From Mesorhizobium ciceri biovar biserrulae WSM1271 (GTDB lineage Bacteria; Pseudomonadota; Alphaproteobacteria; Rhizobiales; Rhizobiaceae), in the NCBI RefSeq assembly GCF_000185905.1, contig NC_014923.1, forward strand, positions 186,001-250,000: 64,000 nt of DNA, written 5' to 3'. Both the position numbers and the translations under genes were made by a program. Position 1 is the stretch's first letter. Each line of letters begins with the position of its first letter. Below, piece by piece: positions 8,010 through 18,197 of the stretch. The notes under the pieces are model-generated. The model made no database searches, was not told the DNA's origin, and saw only the letters and a list, made by a program, of their open reading frames with translations.

Positions 8010-10289
8010 TCAAGTCCCCGCCGTGTACGCCGCGATCGCCGCCATGTTGACGATATCGCTGTCCTTGGCATTCAGCGACACGATCTGAACCGGCTTGTTC
8101 AGGCCGACCAGCAGCGGCCCGATCACCGTCGAGCCGCCGAGTTCCTGCAACATCTTGGTCGAAATCGAGGCCGAGTGGAACGCCGGCATGATCAGCACAT
8201 TGGCCGGGCCGGTCAGGCGGATGAACGGATATTGCGCCATGGCGCGGGCGTTGAGGGCGACGTCGGCGGCCATTTCGCCGTCATATTCGAAATCGACGCG
8301 GCGCTTGTTGAGGATGCGCACGGCTTCCTGGACGCGCTCGGAGCGTTCGCCCTGCGGATGGCCAAAGGTGGAATAGGCGAGCATGGCGAGCCTCGGCTCA
8401 TAACCCATGCGGCGGGCAAAGCCTGCCGCCTCCTCGGCGATGTCGGCGATCTGCTCGGCGTTCGGCATATCGTGCACGGCGGTGTCGGCGACCAGCACGG
8501 TCTTGCCCCGCGCCAGCACGATCGAGACGCCGATGACGCGGTGGCCGGGCTTGGCATCGATGACGCGGCGGATGTCGTCGAGCGCTGTCGAATAGTTGCG
8601 GGTGACGCCGGTGACAATGCCGTCGGCGTCGCCCAGCGCCACCATGCAGGCGGCAAAGTGGTTGCGATCGTTGTTGATCAGCCGCTGGCAGTCGCGAAAC
8701 AGGAAGCCTTTGCGCTGCATGCGCTCGTAGAGGTAGTCGGTGTAGATGCCGTTGCGGCGCGACAGCCTTGCATTGATGATCTCGATGCCTTGCTTGTTGA
8801 GATCGATGCCGGCATGCTTGGCGTTTTCCTTGATGACGTCGTCGCGGCCGAGCAGGATGGCGGTGCCGAGCTTCTGGTTCACATAGGAGACGGCGGCGCG
8901 CATGACCTGTTCCTCCTCGCCCTCGGCGAAGACGATGCGCTTGGGCTGGCGGCGCACGCGGTCGTAGATGCGCTGCAGGGTCGAGGCGATCGGGTCGCGG
9001 CGGGCCGACAGTTCCTGCGCGTAACGGTCGAGGTCAAGGATCGGCTTGCGGGCGACGCCTGAATCCATCGCCGCCTTGGCGACCGCAATCGGAATGGCCG
9101 AGATCAGGCGCGGGTCGAACGGCACCGGGATGATGTAGTTGGGGCCGAATTTCGGCCGATTGCCCTGATAGGCGGCGGCGACGTCGTCGGGCACGTCCTG
9201 GCGCGCCAGTGCCGCCAGCGCCTGGGCGGCGGCGATCTTCATGTCGTCATTGATGGTGGTTGCCCTGACATCCAGCGCGCCGCGAAAGATATAGGGGAAG
9301 CCGAGCACGTTGTTGACCTGATTGGGATAATCGGAACGCCCGGTGGCCATGATGGCGTCGGTGCGGATCTCGGCCACTTCCTCCGGCGTGATTTCCGGAT
9401 CGGGATTGGCCATGGCGAAGATGATCGGGTTCTTGGCCATCGACTGCACCATGGCGGTGGTCAGCGCGCCCTTGGCGGAAAGGCCGAGGAAGACGTCGGC
9501 GCCGTCGAGCGCCTCGGCGAGGCTGCGCGCCTCGGTCTTGACCGCATGCGCCGATTTCCACTGGTTCATGCCTTCGGTGCGGCCCTGGAAGACGACGCCC
9601 TTGGTGTCGCACAGGATGATGTTTTCGGGCGAAAAGCCCATCGCCTTCATCAGCTCGATGCAGGCGATGCCGGCGGCGCCGGCGCCGTTGCAGACCATTT
9701 TCGTGGTCTTCATGTCGCGACCGGTGATCTCCAGCGCGTTGATCAGGCCGGCGGCGGAGATGATCGCAGTGCCGTGCTGGTCGTCATGGAAGACCGGGAT
9801 GTCCATCAATTCGCGCAGCCGCTGCTCGATGATGAAGCATTCCGGCGCCTTGATGTCCTCGAGATTGATGCCGCCGAAAGAGGGCCCGAGGAAACGCACG
9901 CAGTTGATGAACTCGTCGGCGCCCTCGGTGTCGACCTCGAGGTCGATGGAATCGACATCGGCGAAGCGCTTGAACAGCACCGCCTTGCCCTCCATCACCG
10001 GCTTGGAGGCCAGCGCGCCGAGATTGCCAAGGCCGAGGATGGCTGTGCCGTTGGAGATGACTGCGACCATATTGCCGCGCGTCGTGTAGTCGAAGGCGCG
10101 CGAGGGGTCTTCGGCGATGGCCAGGACCGGAACCGCGACACCAGGCGAATAGGCGAGGCTAAGGTCGCGCTGCGTTGCCATGGGCTTGGTGGCGACGACC
10201 TCCAGCTTGCCCGGCCGACCCATGGCGTGGAATTCGAGCGCTTCCTGCGCACTGACGGACGGACCGCTGTTCTCGGTTTTCCTGGCCAT
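8010..10289 (-). CDS. maeB: NADP-dependent malic enzyme with C-terminal phosphotransacetylase-like domain
   Basis: A 759-residue chimeric malic enzyme. Residues ~1-430 are the malic enzyme part: SLAYSPGVAVP, the metal-binding FHDDQHGTA and the dinucleotide-binding NGAGAAGIACIELM. Residues ~440-759 are a phosphate-acetyltransferase-like domain (RIVFAEGEEEQVMRAA, PAFHSASISTKMLQELGG). It decarboxylates L-malate to pyruvate in the cytosol. Rhizobia carry two such enzymes, an NAD-type (Dme) needed for nitrogen fixation and an NADP-type (Tme); sequence reading alone does not firmly separate them. In the family the C-terminal domain gives oligomerisation and acetyl-CoA control rather than transacetylase activity. 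It is divergent from mutS. Confidence 0.93.
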   Translation of the reverse strand: MARKTENSGPSVSAQEALEFHAMGRPGKLEVVATKPMATQRDLSLAYSPGVAVPVLAIAEDPSRAFDYTTRGNMVAVISNGTAILGLGNLGALASKPVMEGKAVLFKRFADVDSIDLEVDTEGADEFINCVRFLGPSFGGINLEDIKAPECFIIEQRLRELMDIPVFHDDQHGTAIISAAGLINALEITGRDMKTTKMVCNGAGAAGIACIELMKAMGFSPENIILCDTKGVVFQGRTEGMNQWKSAHAVKTEARSLAEALDGADVFLGLSAKGALTTAMVQSMAKNPIIFAMANPDPEITPEEVAEIRTDAIMATGRSDYPNQVNNVLGFPYIFRGALDVRATTINDDMKIAAAQALAALARQDVPDDVAAAYQGNRPKFGPNYIIPVPFDPRLISAIPIAVAKAAMDSGVARKPILDLDRYAQELSARRDPIASTLQRIYDRVRRQPKRIVFAEGEEEQVMRAAVSYVNQKLGTAILLGRDDVIKENAKHAGIDLNKQGIEIINARLSRRNGIYTDYLYERMQRKGFLFRDCQRLINNDRNHFAACMVALGDADGIVTGVTRNYSTALDDIRRVIDAKPGHRVIGVSIVLARGKTVLVADTAVHDMPNAEQIADIAEEAAGFARRMGYEPRLAMLAYSTFGHPQGERSERVQEAVRILNKRRVDFEYDGEMAADVALNARAMAQYPFIRLTGPANVLIMPAFHSASISTKMLQELGGSTVIGPLLVGLNKPVQIVSLNAKDSDIVNMAAIAAYTAGT

Positions 10290-10502
10290 GATGTACTTGA
10301 TTTCCTCACCGGTGCAGCACCTCGTTGAAGCGGGTGCTTTGTGTCGGACCGAATTAAGACCACGCGCCGCCGCGTGTAAACCGCCAGCGTGCGGAATCGC
10401 GGTTGGTACGCGCGATTGCGGGCATCCTGCCGTCCCGGTCGTCCCCTGTTTTTCGAAGCCCCGGCATTAAACCGCGCGATCACATCTGCTAGCGTGCGGC
10501 GC

Positions 10503-13232
10503 ATGAACATGCACAGCCCGAACGAGCCAGACGCCCCCGAGGCGATGACGCCGGTGCCGACCGCCCACGCCGGCGCCACGCCGATGATCGAGCAATTCAT
10601 CGAGATCAAGGCGGCAAACCCGGATTCGCTGCTGTTCTACCGCATGGGCGATTTCTACGAGCTGTTCTTCGACGATGCCGAGAAGGCGAGCCGGGCGCTG
10701 GGCATCGTCTTGACCAAGCGCGGCAAGTATCAAGGGCTCGACATTCCGATGTGCGGCGTGCCGGTGCATGCTGCTGACGACTATCTGCAGAAGCTGATCG
10801 GCCAGGGTTTCCGCGTTGCCGTCTGCGAACAGATCGAGGATCCGGCCGAGGCGAAGAAACGCGGCGGCAAATCGGTGGTGCGCCGCGATGTGGTGCGGCT
10901 GGTGACACCAGGCACCATCACCGAGGACAAATTGCTGGCGCCGTCGGAATCGAGCTTCCTGATGGCGCTGGGGCGGGTGAAAGGCGGAGCGGACCCCTCC
11001 TTTGCGCTGGCCTGGATCGACATCTCGACCGGCGCCTTCCGCGTCACCGACACCACCGCCGACCGGCTTTTGGCTGACATCTTCCGTGTCGATCCGCGTG
11101 AGTTGATCGTTGCCGAGCCAGTGTTCCACGATCCGGAACTGAAGCCGGTGTTCGACGTGCTCGGCCGCGTCGCCAGCCCGCAACCACCGTCACTGTTCGA
11201 TTCGGCGTCGGCGACAGGGCGCATCGCCCGCTTCTTCGATGTGGCGACGCCGGACAGTTTTGGCGCCTTTTCGCGCGCCGAACTATCGGCGATCTCGGGC
11301 GCCATTGCCTATGTCGAGAAGACGCAGAAAGCGGAGCGCCCGCCGCTGTCGCGGCCCGAACGCGAGGAGCAGGGTTCGACCCTGTTCATCGATCCGGCGA
11401 CACGCGGCAATCTGGAACTGCTGCGCACGCTGTCGGGCAGCCGCGAAGGCTCGCTGTTCAAGGCGATCGACCGCACGGTGACCGGCGGCGGCGCAAGGCT
11501 GCTCGCCGACCGGCTGATGGCGCCGCTGACCGACCCGGCGGCGATCGGCGCCAGGCTGGACTCAGTGTCGTTCTTCCGTTCCGAAACGCGACTTTGCCAG
11601 GCGGTGCGGTCGAGCCTGAAGAGCGTTGCCGACATGCCCCGCGCGCTGTCCAGGCTGGCGCTCAACCGGGGTGGGCCGCGCGACCTTGGCGCGCTGCGCG
11701 CCGGCTTCGAGGCGGCAGGCGCGATCGCCGAAATCTTTGCCGCGACCGCCCTGCCCCCGGAACTTGCGGCGGCATTGGCCGCCATCCATGCACTGCCCCA
11801 AGCGCTTTCGCAGCATCTGATGCAGGCACTTGGCGACGAACTGCCGCTGCTCAAGCGCGACGGCGGCTTCGTTCGTGGCGGCTACCATGCCGATCTCGAC
11901 GAGATGCGGGCGCTGCGCGACGAATCGCGAAAGGTGATCGCCGGGCTGGAACGCTCGCTGATCGACGAGACCGGCATCCGCTCGCTGAAAATCCGGCACA
12001 ACAATGTGCTCGGCTACTATATCGAGGTGACCGCCAACCACCATGCTGTGATGACCGGCAGCGATGGCGCCAAGGCGCGCTTCATCCACCGCCAGACCAT
12101 GGCCAACGCCATGCGCTTTACCACGACCGAGCTTGCCGAGCTCGAGACCAAGATCGCCAATGCCGCCGACCGGGCGCTCAACATCGAACTGGCCGCCTTC
12201 GAGGCGCTGACGACGGAAGCGGTCGGCGAAGCGGAGAAGATCCGTGCCGGCGCCGATGCACTGGCCGTGCTCGATGTCTCCGCGGCGCTCGCGCTTCTGT
12301 CGGAAAGCGAAGCCTGGTGCCGGCCGGTGGTGGATTCGAGCCTTGCCTTCGAGATTACGGGCGGGCGGCATCCGGTGGTCGAACAGGCCTTGCGCCGCTC
12401 CGGCGAAGGCCCGTTCGTCGCCAATGATTGCGACCTGTCGCCGGAGGGAGCTGCCCGGAACGGCGCGATCTGGCTTTTGACCGGCCCGAACATGGGCGGT
12501 AAATCGACATTCCTGCGGCAAAACGCGCTGATCGCCATCCTGGCCCAGACCGGCTCGTTCGTGCCGGCGACATCGGCCCATATCGGCGTCGTCGACCGGC
12601 TGTTCTCGCGTGTCGGCGCCTCGGACGATCTGGCGCGCGGCCGCTCGACCTTCATGGTCGAGATGGTCGAGACGGCAGCGATCCTCAACCAGGCCGGCGA
12701 GCGCGCACTGGTGATCCTCGACGAGATCGGCCGCGGCACCGCCACTTTCGATGGCCTGTCGATCGCCTGGGCGGCGGTCGAATATCTGCATGAGAAGAAC
12801 CGCTGCCGGGCAATCTTCGCCACCCATTTCCACGAAATGACCTCGCTGGCCGGCAAGCTGGTGCGGCTCCACAATGTCACCATGCGGGTCAAAGAATGGG
12901 AAAACGACGTCGTCTTCCTGCACGAGGTCGGCAAGGGTGCCGCCGACCGCTCCTACGGCGTGCAGGTGGCGCGGCTGGCCGGCCTGCCGGAAGCGGTGGT
13001 CGACCGGGCCAAGGAAGTGCTGCACCAACTGGAAGAGGGCGAAGTTTCGGGCAAGACCAACCGGCTGGTCGACGATCTTCCATTGTTTTCGGTGGCGGTG
13101 AAGCGAGAAGCGCCGAAGCCGGTCAAGAGCGACGCGCTGGGTATGGCGCTCGGCGAGATCAACCCGGACGAAATGACGCCACGCGAGGCGCTGGAAGCGC
13201 TCTACCGGCTGAAGGGGTTGGCGGGGACGTAG
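10503..13232 (+). CDS. mutS: DNA mismatch repair protein MutS
   Basis: A 909-residue MutS ATPase that binds mismatches and small loops and recruits MutL. The N-terminal mismatch-binding domain carries the [15 protein letters not shown] signature with the intercalating Phe in the F-Y-E motif. Connector, core and clamp domains follow. The ATPase has Walker [10 protein letters not shown] (about residue 660), Walker [16 protein letters not shown] and the trans-acting ATHFHEM histidines. The ATG at 10503 is chosen because the family starts near there; an upstream in-frame codon at 10389 lies in low-similarity sequence. Its stop is directly adjacent to the stop of the convergent aldo/keto reductase. 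Confidence 0.96.
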   Translation: MNMHSPNEPDAPEAMTPVPTAHAGATPMIEQFIEIKAANPDSLLFYRMGDFYELFFDDAEKASRALGIVLTKRGKYQGLDIPMCGVPVHAADDYLQKLIGQGFRVAVCEQIEDPAEAKKRGGKSVVRRDVVRLVTPGTITEDKLLAPSESSFLMALGRVKGGADPSFALAWIDISTGAFRVTDTTADRLLADIFRVDPRELIVAEPVFHDPELKPVFDVLGRVASPQPPSLFDSASATGRIARFFDVATPDSFGAFSRAELSAISGAIAYVEKTQKAERPPLSRPEREEQGSTLFIDPATRGNLELLRTLSGSREGSLFKAIDRTVTGGGARLLADRLMAPLTDPAAIGARLDSVSFFRSETRLCQAVRSSLKSVADMPRALSRLALNRGGPRDLGALRAGFEAAGAIAEIFAATALPPELAAALAAIHALPQALSQHLMQALGDELPLLKRDGGFVRGGYHADLDEMRALRDESRKVIAGLERSLIDETGIRSLKIRHNNVLGYYIEVTANHHAVMTGSDGAKARFIHRQTMANAMRFTTTELAELETKIANAADRALNIELAAFEALTTEAVGEAEKIRAGADALAVLDVSAALALLSESEAWCRPVVDSSLAFEITGGRHPVVEQALRRSGEGPFVANDCDLSPEGAARNGAIWLLTGPNMGGKSTFLRQNALIAILAQTGSFVPATSAHIGVVDRLFSRVGASDDLARGRSTFMVEMVETAAILNQAGERALVILDEIGRGTATFDGLSIAWAAVEYLHEKNRCRAIFATHFHEMTSLAGKLVRLHNVTMRVKEWENDVVFLHEVGKGAADRSYGVQVARLAGLPEAVVDRAKEVLHQLEEGEVSGKTNRLVDDLPLFSVAVKREAPKPVKSDALGMALGEINPDEMTPREALEALYRLKGLAGT

Positions 13233-14078
13233 TCAGATCATCTCCAACCCGCGCTTGCGCGCTGGTGGCGGGAAGGCGCGGTCGAGATCGGCGATGTCCT
13301 GCGGCGCAAGCTTGATGTCGAGCGCAGCGACATTCTGGCGGACATGCTCCTCGCTGCTGGCCTTCGGGATGGCGATGACGCCCTCCTGATGCATCACCCA
13401 GGCCAGGGCGATTTGCGCTGGGGTCGCATTGTGGCGCCCGGCGATGGCTTCGAGCCTGGCATTGCGCGCCAACGCACCCTGCTCGACCGGAGAATAGGCC
13501 ATCAAGGGGATGCCGCGCTGCCGGCTCCAGGGCGCCAGATCGAATTCGAGGCCACGCCGGACCAAATTGTAGAGCACCTGGTTGGACTGGACATTGCCGC
13601 CATCGGGCAGGCCGATCAGCTCTTCCATCTCGTCGGTGTCGAAATTGCTGACGCCCCAGTGGCGGATCTTGCCGGCCTTTTTCAGGGCCTCGAAGGCCGC
13701 GACGGTTTCCGTCAATGGCACGCTGCCGGGCCAATGCAAGAGATAGAGATCGATGCGGTCGGTGCGCAGGCGTTTCAGGCTGTTTTCGCAGGCCCGCTGC
13801 ACGCCCGCGCGCGAGGCGTTCGACGGTAGCACTTTCGAGACCAGGAAGGTCTCGTCGCGGCGCCCGGCAATGGCTTCGGCCACCACCTCCTCGGCACCGC
13901 CGCTGGCATACATTTCGGCGGTGTCGATCAACGTGATGCCGAGGTCGAGGCCGAGCTTGAGGGCATTCACCTCATCGGCGCGGCGACGGGAATCTTCGCC
14001 CATCTTCCATGTGCCCTGGCCAAGCACCTGAACGGCTTCGCCGGAGGGCAGTTTGGTGGTTCTGATGGTCGGTGGCAT
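13233..14078 (-). CDS. aldo/keto reductase
   Basis: A 281-residue NADPH-dependent oxidoreductase of the AKR superfamily (a cytosolic TIM barrel). The catalytic tetrad is visible: Asp and Tyr in DTAEMYASG, Lys in FLVSKVLPS and His in [14 protein letters not shown]-binding residues lie in the C-terminal [13 protein letters not shown]. Its native substrate is unknown. It lies 86 bases downstream of the DUF305 gene on the same strand, so it may be the last gene of the copper operon, or simply a neighbour. Confidence 0.85.
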   Translation of the reverse strand: MPPTIRTTKLPSGEAVQVLGQGTWKMGEDSRRRADEVNALKLGLDLGITLIDTAEMYASGGAEEVVAEAIAGRRDETFLVSKVLPSNASRAGVQRACENSLKRLRTDRIDLYLLHWPGSVPLTETVAAFEALKKAGKIRHWGVSNFDTDEMEELIGLPDGGNVQSNQVLYNLVRRGLEFDLAPWSRQRGIPLMAYSPVEQGALARNARLEAIAGRHNATPAQIALAWVMHQEGVIAIPKASSEEHVRQNVAALDIKLAPQDIADLDRAFPPPARKRGLEMI

Positions 14079-14164
14079 GGCGGGCTCCAGTTGGGGCCGG
14101 ATCGCATCACAGGCTGGGCGATAAATCCAGAGGCGTTCTCGCCGCGCTGGCGATGGCTGAAGAC

Positions 14165-14557
14165 TTACTTCACCGGATGGGCGGCGAGCCAGGCCTGCAT
14201 CTGCTTGATCTCTGCTTCCTGCGCGGCGATGACGCCTTCGGCCAGCTTGCGGATTTCCGGGTCCTTGCCATTGGCAAGTTCAACCTTGGCCATGTCGATC
14301 GCACCCTGATGGTGCGGGATCATGCCTCTGACGAAATCGACGTCGGCATTGCCGGTATAGTCGGACGCCATCATGTCGGCATGCATCTTGTCCATCGCCG
14401 CCTTGTAGCCTTCCGTCGAAGGACTGGTCGCGTCCGTCGCCATAGCGCCCATGTCGTGTTTCATCTCTTCGCTCTGCGCCGGAACGCTTTCGAGGAAGAC
14501 GGCAACCAGCATTCCGGCCGCCATCAGCAGCAGCACGAGTTTTTTGGCGAAGGTCAT
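14165..14557 (-). CDS. DUF305 family exported protein, copper-linked
   Basis: A 130-residue exported protein: a signal peptide ([17 protein letters not shown]) then one DUF305 domain. The methionine- and histidine-rich core ([33 protein letters not shown]) is typical of DUF305, whose best-studied members (CopM) bind copper in the periplasm. It lies 43 bases downstream of the copper ATPase on the same strand, so the two are very likely cotranscribed. The role proposed is periplasmic copper binding or delivery. Confidence 0.8.
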   Translation of the reverse strand: MTFAKKLVLLLMAAGMLVAVFLESVPAQSEEMKHDMGAMATDATSPSTEGYKAAMDKMHADMMASDYTGNADVDFVRGMIPHHQGAIDMAKVELANGKDPEIRKLAEGVIAAQEAEIKQMQAWLAAHPVK

Positions 14558-14600
14558 ACATGGTCTCCTGTTGGATGGGTTTCGTATTTGGGGGCTTGGA

Positions 14601-17105
14601 TCAGAGTTTCAATGTTCTCAGCCGCAATGCGTTTGCGATCACCGACACCGAGGACAGGCTCATCGCCGCCGCTGCCAGCATCGGCGACAGCAGCGTGCCG
14701 GTGAGCGGATAGAGCACGCCGGCGGCGACCGGCACGCCAAGCACGTTGTAGAGGAAGGCAAAGAACAGGTTCTGGCGGATGTTGCGGATCGTCGCCTGAG
14801 CCAGCGTGCGCGCCCGCACGATGCCGTTGAGGTCGCCTTTGACCAAGGTGATGCCGGCGCTTTCGACGGCGACATCGGCGCCGGTGCCCATGGCGATGCC
14901 GACATCGGCGGCGGCAAGGGCCGGTGCATCGTTGACGCCGTCGCCGGCCATGGCAACGCCGGTGCCTTTTGCGCGCAGTTCCTCGACAAGGGCTGCCTTC
15001 TGTTCCGGCAGCAGGCCGGCGCGGACCTCGTCGATGCCGAGGCTTCTGGCGATCGCGTTGGCCGTGCGTTCATTGTCGCCGGTCGCCATGATGATCCGCA
15101 AGCCGCTTTCATGCAGCGCCTTGATCGCCTCGGCCGTCGTTGTCTTGATAGGGTCGGCGACGGCGACGATGCCGGCCAGTTTTTTGTCGACAGCAACGAA
15201 CATCGCCGTCTTGCCTTCGAGTTGCAGCGCCTCGGCCTTGGCCGAGATGGATGCGATGTCGACGCCAAGGTCGGCCATCATCGCGGCGTTCCCGAGCGCG
15301 ACCGTCTTTCCCGAGACCGAACCGGACACACCCTTCCCGGTGACCGCCTCGAAGCCGCTGGCCTCTGCAACGGTCACGCCGCGCGTAGCGGCGCCGTCAA
15401 CGATGGCTTCAGCCAGCGGATGCTCCGAGCCTTTCTCCAGGCCCGCGGCAAGCGCCAGCAATTCGTCTTCGGAAAAGCCGTTTGCCGTGACGACATCGGT
15501 CAGCTTCGGCCGGCCTTCGGTCAGCGTCCCCGTTTTGTCGACGATCAGCGTGTCGACGGAAGCGAAGCGTTCGAGTGCTGCGGCTTCCTTGATCAGCACG
15601 CCGGCATGCGCCCCGCGCCCGGTGGCGGTCATGATCGACATCGGCGTGGCGAGGCCGAGCGCACAGGGACAAGCGATGATCAGCACCGACACCGCCGAGA
15701 CGATGGCAAAGATCAGGCTGGGCTCGGGTCCAAACACGGCCCAAGCGATGAAGGCGACAATCGCGACAAGGACGACGGCCGGGACAAAGTAGAAAGAAAC
15801 GCGATCAGCCAACCCTTGGATCGGGGCGCGCGAGCGCTGCGCCTTGGCGACGAGCTCGACGATGCGCGCCAGCGTCGTCTCGGCGCCGACCTTCTCAGCG
15901 CGCATGATCAGCGCACCATTCTTGTTGAGCGTGCCGCCGGTCAGCGCATCGCCCTCGACCTTCTCGACCGGCAACGGCTCGCCCGTGATCATCGATTCGT
16001 CGAGCGAGGACCGTCCTTCCAGCACCGTGCCATCGACCGGCACGGCGTCACCGGGGCGTATGCGCAGGCGATCGCCGGCCTTGACGGCGGCGAGGGGCAC
16101 GTCGTTTTCGGAACCATCGGCGGCGATCAGCCGCGCTGTCTTCGGTGCGAGATCGAGCAAGGCGCGGATCGCCGAGCCGGTCTTTTCACGGGCGCGCAGC
16201 TCCAGCACCTGGCCAAGGAAGACCAGCGCGACGATGACGGCGGCAGCCTCGAAATAAACCGGCACCGCACCGCCATGGCCGCGGAACTGATGCGGAAAGA
16301 TATCCGGAAACAGCGTGGCGACGACGCTGTAGAGATAGGCGGCGCCGACGCCGAGCGAGATCAGCGTCCACATGTTGGGGCTGCGGTTGACGAGCGAATC
16401 CCAGCCGCGGTGGAAGAAAGGCAGTGCCGCCCACAACACGACGGGGCTGGCCAATGCCAGCTCAAGCCAGACCTTCGTCCGCTCGTCGACAAAAGCCTGG
16501 AAAGTCAGGCCAAGCATCGGCGCCATGGCGACGACCAGCAAAGGGACGGATAGAGCGGCACTGACCCAGAATCGCCTGGTGAAATCGACCAGTTCCGGAT
16601 TGGGACCCTCGTCACCCGTTGGTACGCCCATCGGCTCCAGCGCCATGCCGCATTTCGGGCAGGATCCGGGCTTGTCGCGGACGATCTCCGGGTGCATCGG
16701 GCAGGTGTATTGCGTGCCCTTGGGCATCGGCTGCGGTGCTGGCCTGCCGCCGAGATATTTTTGCGGCTCCGCCTCGAATTTCGCCTGGCAAGCGGCCGAG
16801 CAGAAATAGAAGCCCTGGCCTTCGTGGCGGGCAAAATGACTGGCTGTCGCGCGGTCGACGCTCATGCCGCAGACCGGATCGGTGGCGGTCAGGAATTTTT
16901 CCAGTTCGGCGACGAATTTCGTGCGGCAGCCCTGGCTGCAGAAATGATAGAGATGGCCATCATGCTCGGCCGTCGGCTTGCCAGCCGCCGGATCGACAGT
17001 CATGCCGCAGACCGGGTCGCGGACGACGCTCTTCGTGGTGGGCACGGCGCCTTTTGTCGAGCAGCAGCTGCCGTGCGCGTGATGATCGTGATCTGAATGC
17101 GTCAT
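14601..17105 (-). CDS. copper-translocating P1B-type ATPase with two YHS domains
   Basis: An 834-residue heavy-metal P-type ATPase that exports Cu+ from the cytosol. A His-rich tip ([13 protein letters not shown]) is followed by two YHS metal-binding modules (DPVCGMTVD at ~30-38 and DPVCGMSVD at ~76-84, each with a downstream Cys pair). A TCPMHPEI...[10 protein letters not shown] heavy-metal-binding segment (~134-158) comes next; the usual HMA domain is absent. The membrane core has ACPCALG, the phosphorylation site DKTGTLTEG, and the hinge GDGVNDAPA. The start at 17105 follows an AAGG about 10 bases upstream; a longer frame to 18101 runs antisense through the glycosyltransferase and is rejected. 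A MerR-type copper promoter lies directly upstream. Confidence 0.92.
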   Translation of the reverse strand: MTHSDHDHHAHGSCCSTKGAVPTTKSVVRDPVCGMTVDPAAGKPTAEHDGHLYHFCSQGCRTKFVAELEKFLTATDPVCGMSVDRATASHFARHEGQGFYFCSAACQAKFEAEPQKYLGGRPAPQPMPKGTQYTCPMHPEIVRDKPGSCPKCGMALEPMGVPTGDEGPNPELVDFTRRFWVSAALSVPLLVVAMAPMLGLTFQAFVDERTKVWLELALASPVVLWAALPFFHRGWDSLVNRSPNMWTLISLGVGAAYLYSVVATLFPDIFPHQFRGHGGAVPVYFEAAAVIVALVFLGQVLELRAREKTGSAIRALLDLAPKTARLIAADGSENDVPLAAVKAGDRLRIRPGDAVPVDGTVLEGRSSLDESMITGEPLPVEKVEGDALTGGTLNKNGALIMRAEKVGAETTLARIVELVAKAQRSRAPIQGLADRVSFYFVPAVVLVAIVAFIAWAVFGPEPSLIFAIVSAVSVLIIACPCALGLATPMSIMTATGRGAHAGVLIKEAAALERFASVDTLIVDKTGTLTEGRPKLTDVVTANGFSEDELLALAAGLEKGSEHPLAEAIVDGAATRGVTVAEASGFEAVTGKGVSGSVSGKTVALGNAAMMADLGVDIASISAKAEALQLEGKTAMFVAVDKKLAGIVAVADPIKTTTAEAIKALHESGLRIIMATGDNERTANAIARSLGIDEVRAGLLPEQKAALVEELRAKGTGVAMAGDGVNDAPALAAADVGIAMGTGADVAVESAGITLVKGDLNGIVRARTLAQATIRNIRQNLFFAFLYNVLGVPVAAGVLYPLTGTLLSPMLAAAAMSLSSVSVIANALRLRTLKL

Positions 17106-17139
17106 TCGAAAATGCCTTGATGGATCGGTGTGTGACGTG

Positions 17140-17170
17140 GAGATAGGGCTTCCAGTAACTGGAAGGTCAA
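17140..17170 (-). promoter_or_regulatory. CueR/HmrR-type copper-responsive promoter
   Basis: Read on the minus strand: a -35 TTGACC (17165-17170), a 19-base spacer and a -10 TATCTC (17140-17145). The spacer contains the near-perfect dyad CTTCCAG-TTA-CTGGAAG (17149-17165). A 19-base spacer with a CTTCCAG-type dyad is the hallmark of promoters activated by copper-sensing MerR proteins. The promoter is 35 bases upstream of the copper ATPase start. The CueR-like protein at 26599 is the natural candidate activator (inference). Confidence 0.85.
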
Positions 17171-17294
17171 GGGCTGTTTCGACTTTTCTTCTCCGGTCCA
17201 CGGCGCGTCCATCCACCCCAGAAAAAGTCTCACGCGGCAACACCAGGCCTGCTAGAAAGCGCGAGCGTCGCGGGGGTGGGGATTTTCTTCGGCA

Positions 17295-18119
17295 ATGAAG
17301 CGTCTGGTCATCAATCTCGATCGGTCTCCCGATCGCCTTGCCCGTGTGACGGCGGAGTTTGCCCGCATCGGCGTTGCATTCGAACGCGTTCAGGCCATAG
17401 ACGCACGCGACCGGCCGGAGCTGGACCAGCTGCCGCAAAATGTCGGATATCGGAACAGGCTGCCATTGACTGACGGCGAGATCGCCTGCCTGCTCAGTCA
17501 CCGGGCCTGCTGGGCTGTCATCGCGCAAGGCGACGCCCGCTACGGAGCGATTTTCGAGGACGACATCGTCTTTGCCGCAAAAGCCGGCGCATTGCTTCGC
17601 GACAGCGACTGGATCCCAGCCGATGCCGAAGTCGTCAAGCTCGAAAGCTACTTCTGTAAGACCGTGATCCGACGCAAGCGCATTGCCATCGGTCACGGCT
17701 TTTCCACATCCAAACTCGACGCCGAACATATAGGAACCGCCGGCTACATCATCTCCAGGCAAACCGCGCTCGACCTGATCAAGGCCACCGAGGAGATCGG
17801 CATCGCTGTCGACGACCTTGTCTTCAACCCCGAGTTTTCGGTTTTGCGAGGCGAGACGATCTATCAGCTTGTTCCTGCGCTCTGCGCGCAAGATCAGTTC
17901 CTTGGCGACAGGGCGCTCCAATTGCCAAGCCTGCTCAGAGAAAAGCGGGATATCCAGTGCGCCGCACCCGCCGGGACCGGGAAACGCAGAAAGACAGCCA
18001 TAGCTAGGGTCAAAGCCGAGGCTCGGCGAATAGGCAAGCGCATTGTCGATTTCGGTCGACTGAAGCGGAGAATGGTCATTCCATTTACTTATCCGAGCCA
18101 AAACTCAGCCGGGTCTTGA
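17295..18119 (+). CDS. glycosyltransferase family 25 (LPS-type)
   Basis: A 274-residue glycosyltransferase of family GT25, which adds sugars to lipopolysaccharide or other surface glycans using nucleotide sugars. The N-terminal VINLDRSPDRL (5-15) and the metal/nucleotide-binding EDD (88-90) in GAIFEDDIV are the family signatures; SHRACW (68-73) is also conserved. The C-terminal 40 residues are basic and could touch the membrane. It is divergent from the copper ATPase and sits 78 bases before glnD. No other LPS gene is adjacent. Confidence 0.85.
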   Translation: MKRLVINLDRSPDRLARVTAEFARIGVAFERVQAIDARDRPELDQLPQNVGYRNRLPLTDGEIACLLSHRACWAVIAQGDARYGAIFEDDIVFAAKAGALLRDSDWIPADAEVVKLESYFCKTVIRRKRIAIGHGFSTSKLDAEHIGTAGYIISRQTALDLIKATEEIGIAVDDLVFNPEFSVLRGETIYQLVPALCAQDQFLGDRALQLPSLLREKRDIQCAAPAGTGKRRKTAIARVKAEARRIGKRIVDFGRLKRRMVIPFTYPSQNSAGS

Positions 18120-18197
18120 ACCGGCTTCAACGCCCCATACCCAGCGCCGCCAAAACGCGCTATAGACGCCGCCGAAACGGCAAGGCCGACTGGATAT

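Noticed and set aside
14451..16553. 700-codon open frame on the plus strand
   Set aside because: It is the antisense shadow of the copper ATPase, whose motifs are all on the minus strand; the product is low-complexity and matches no fold.
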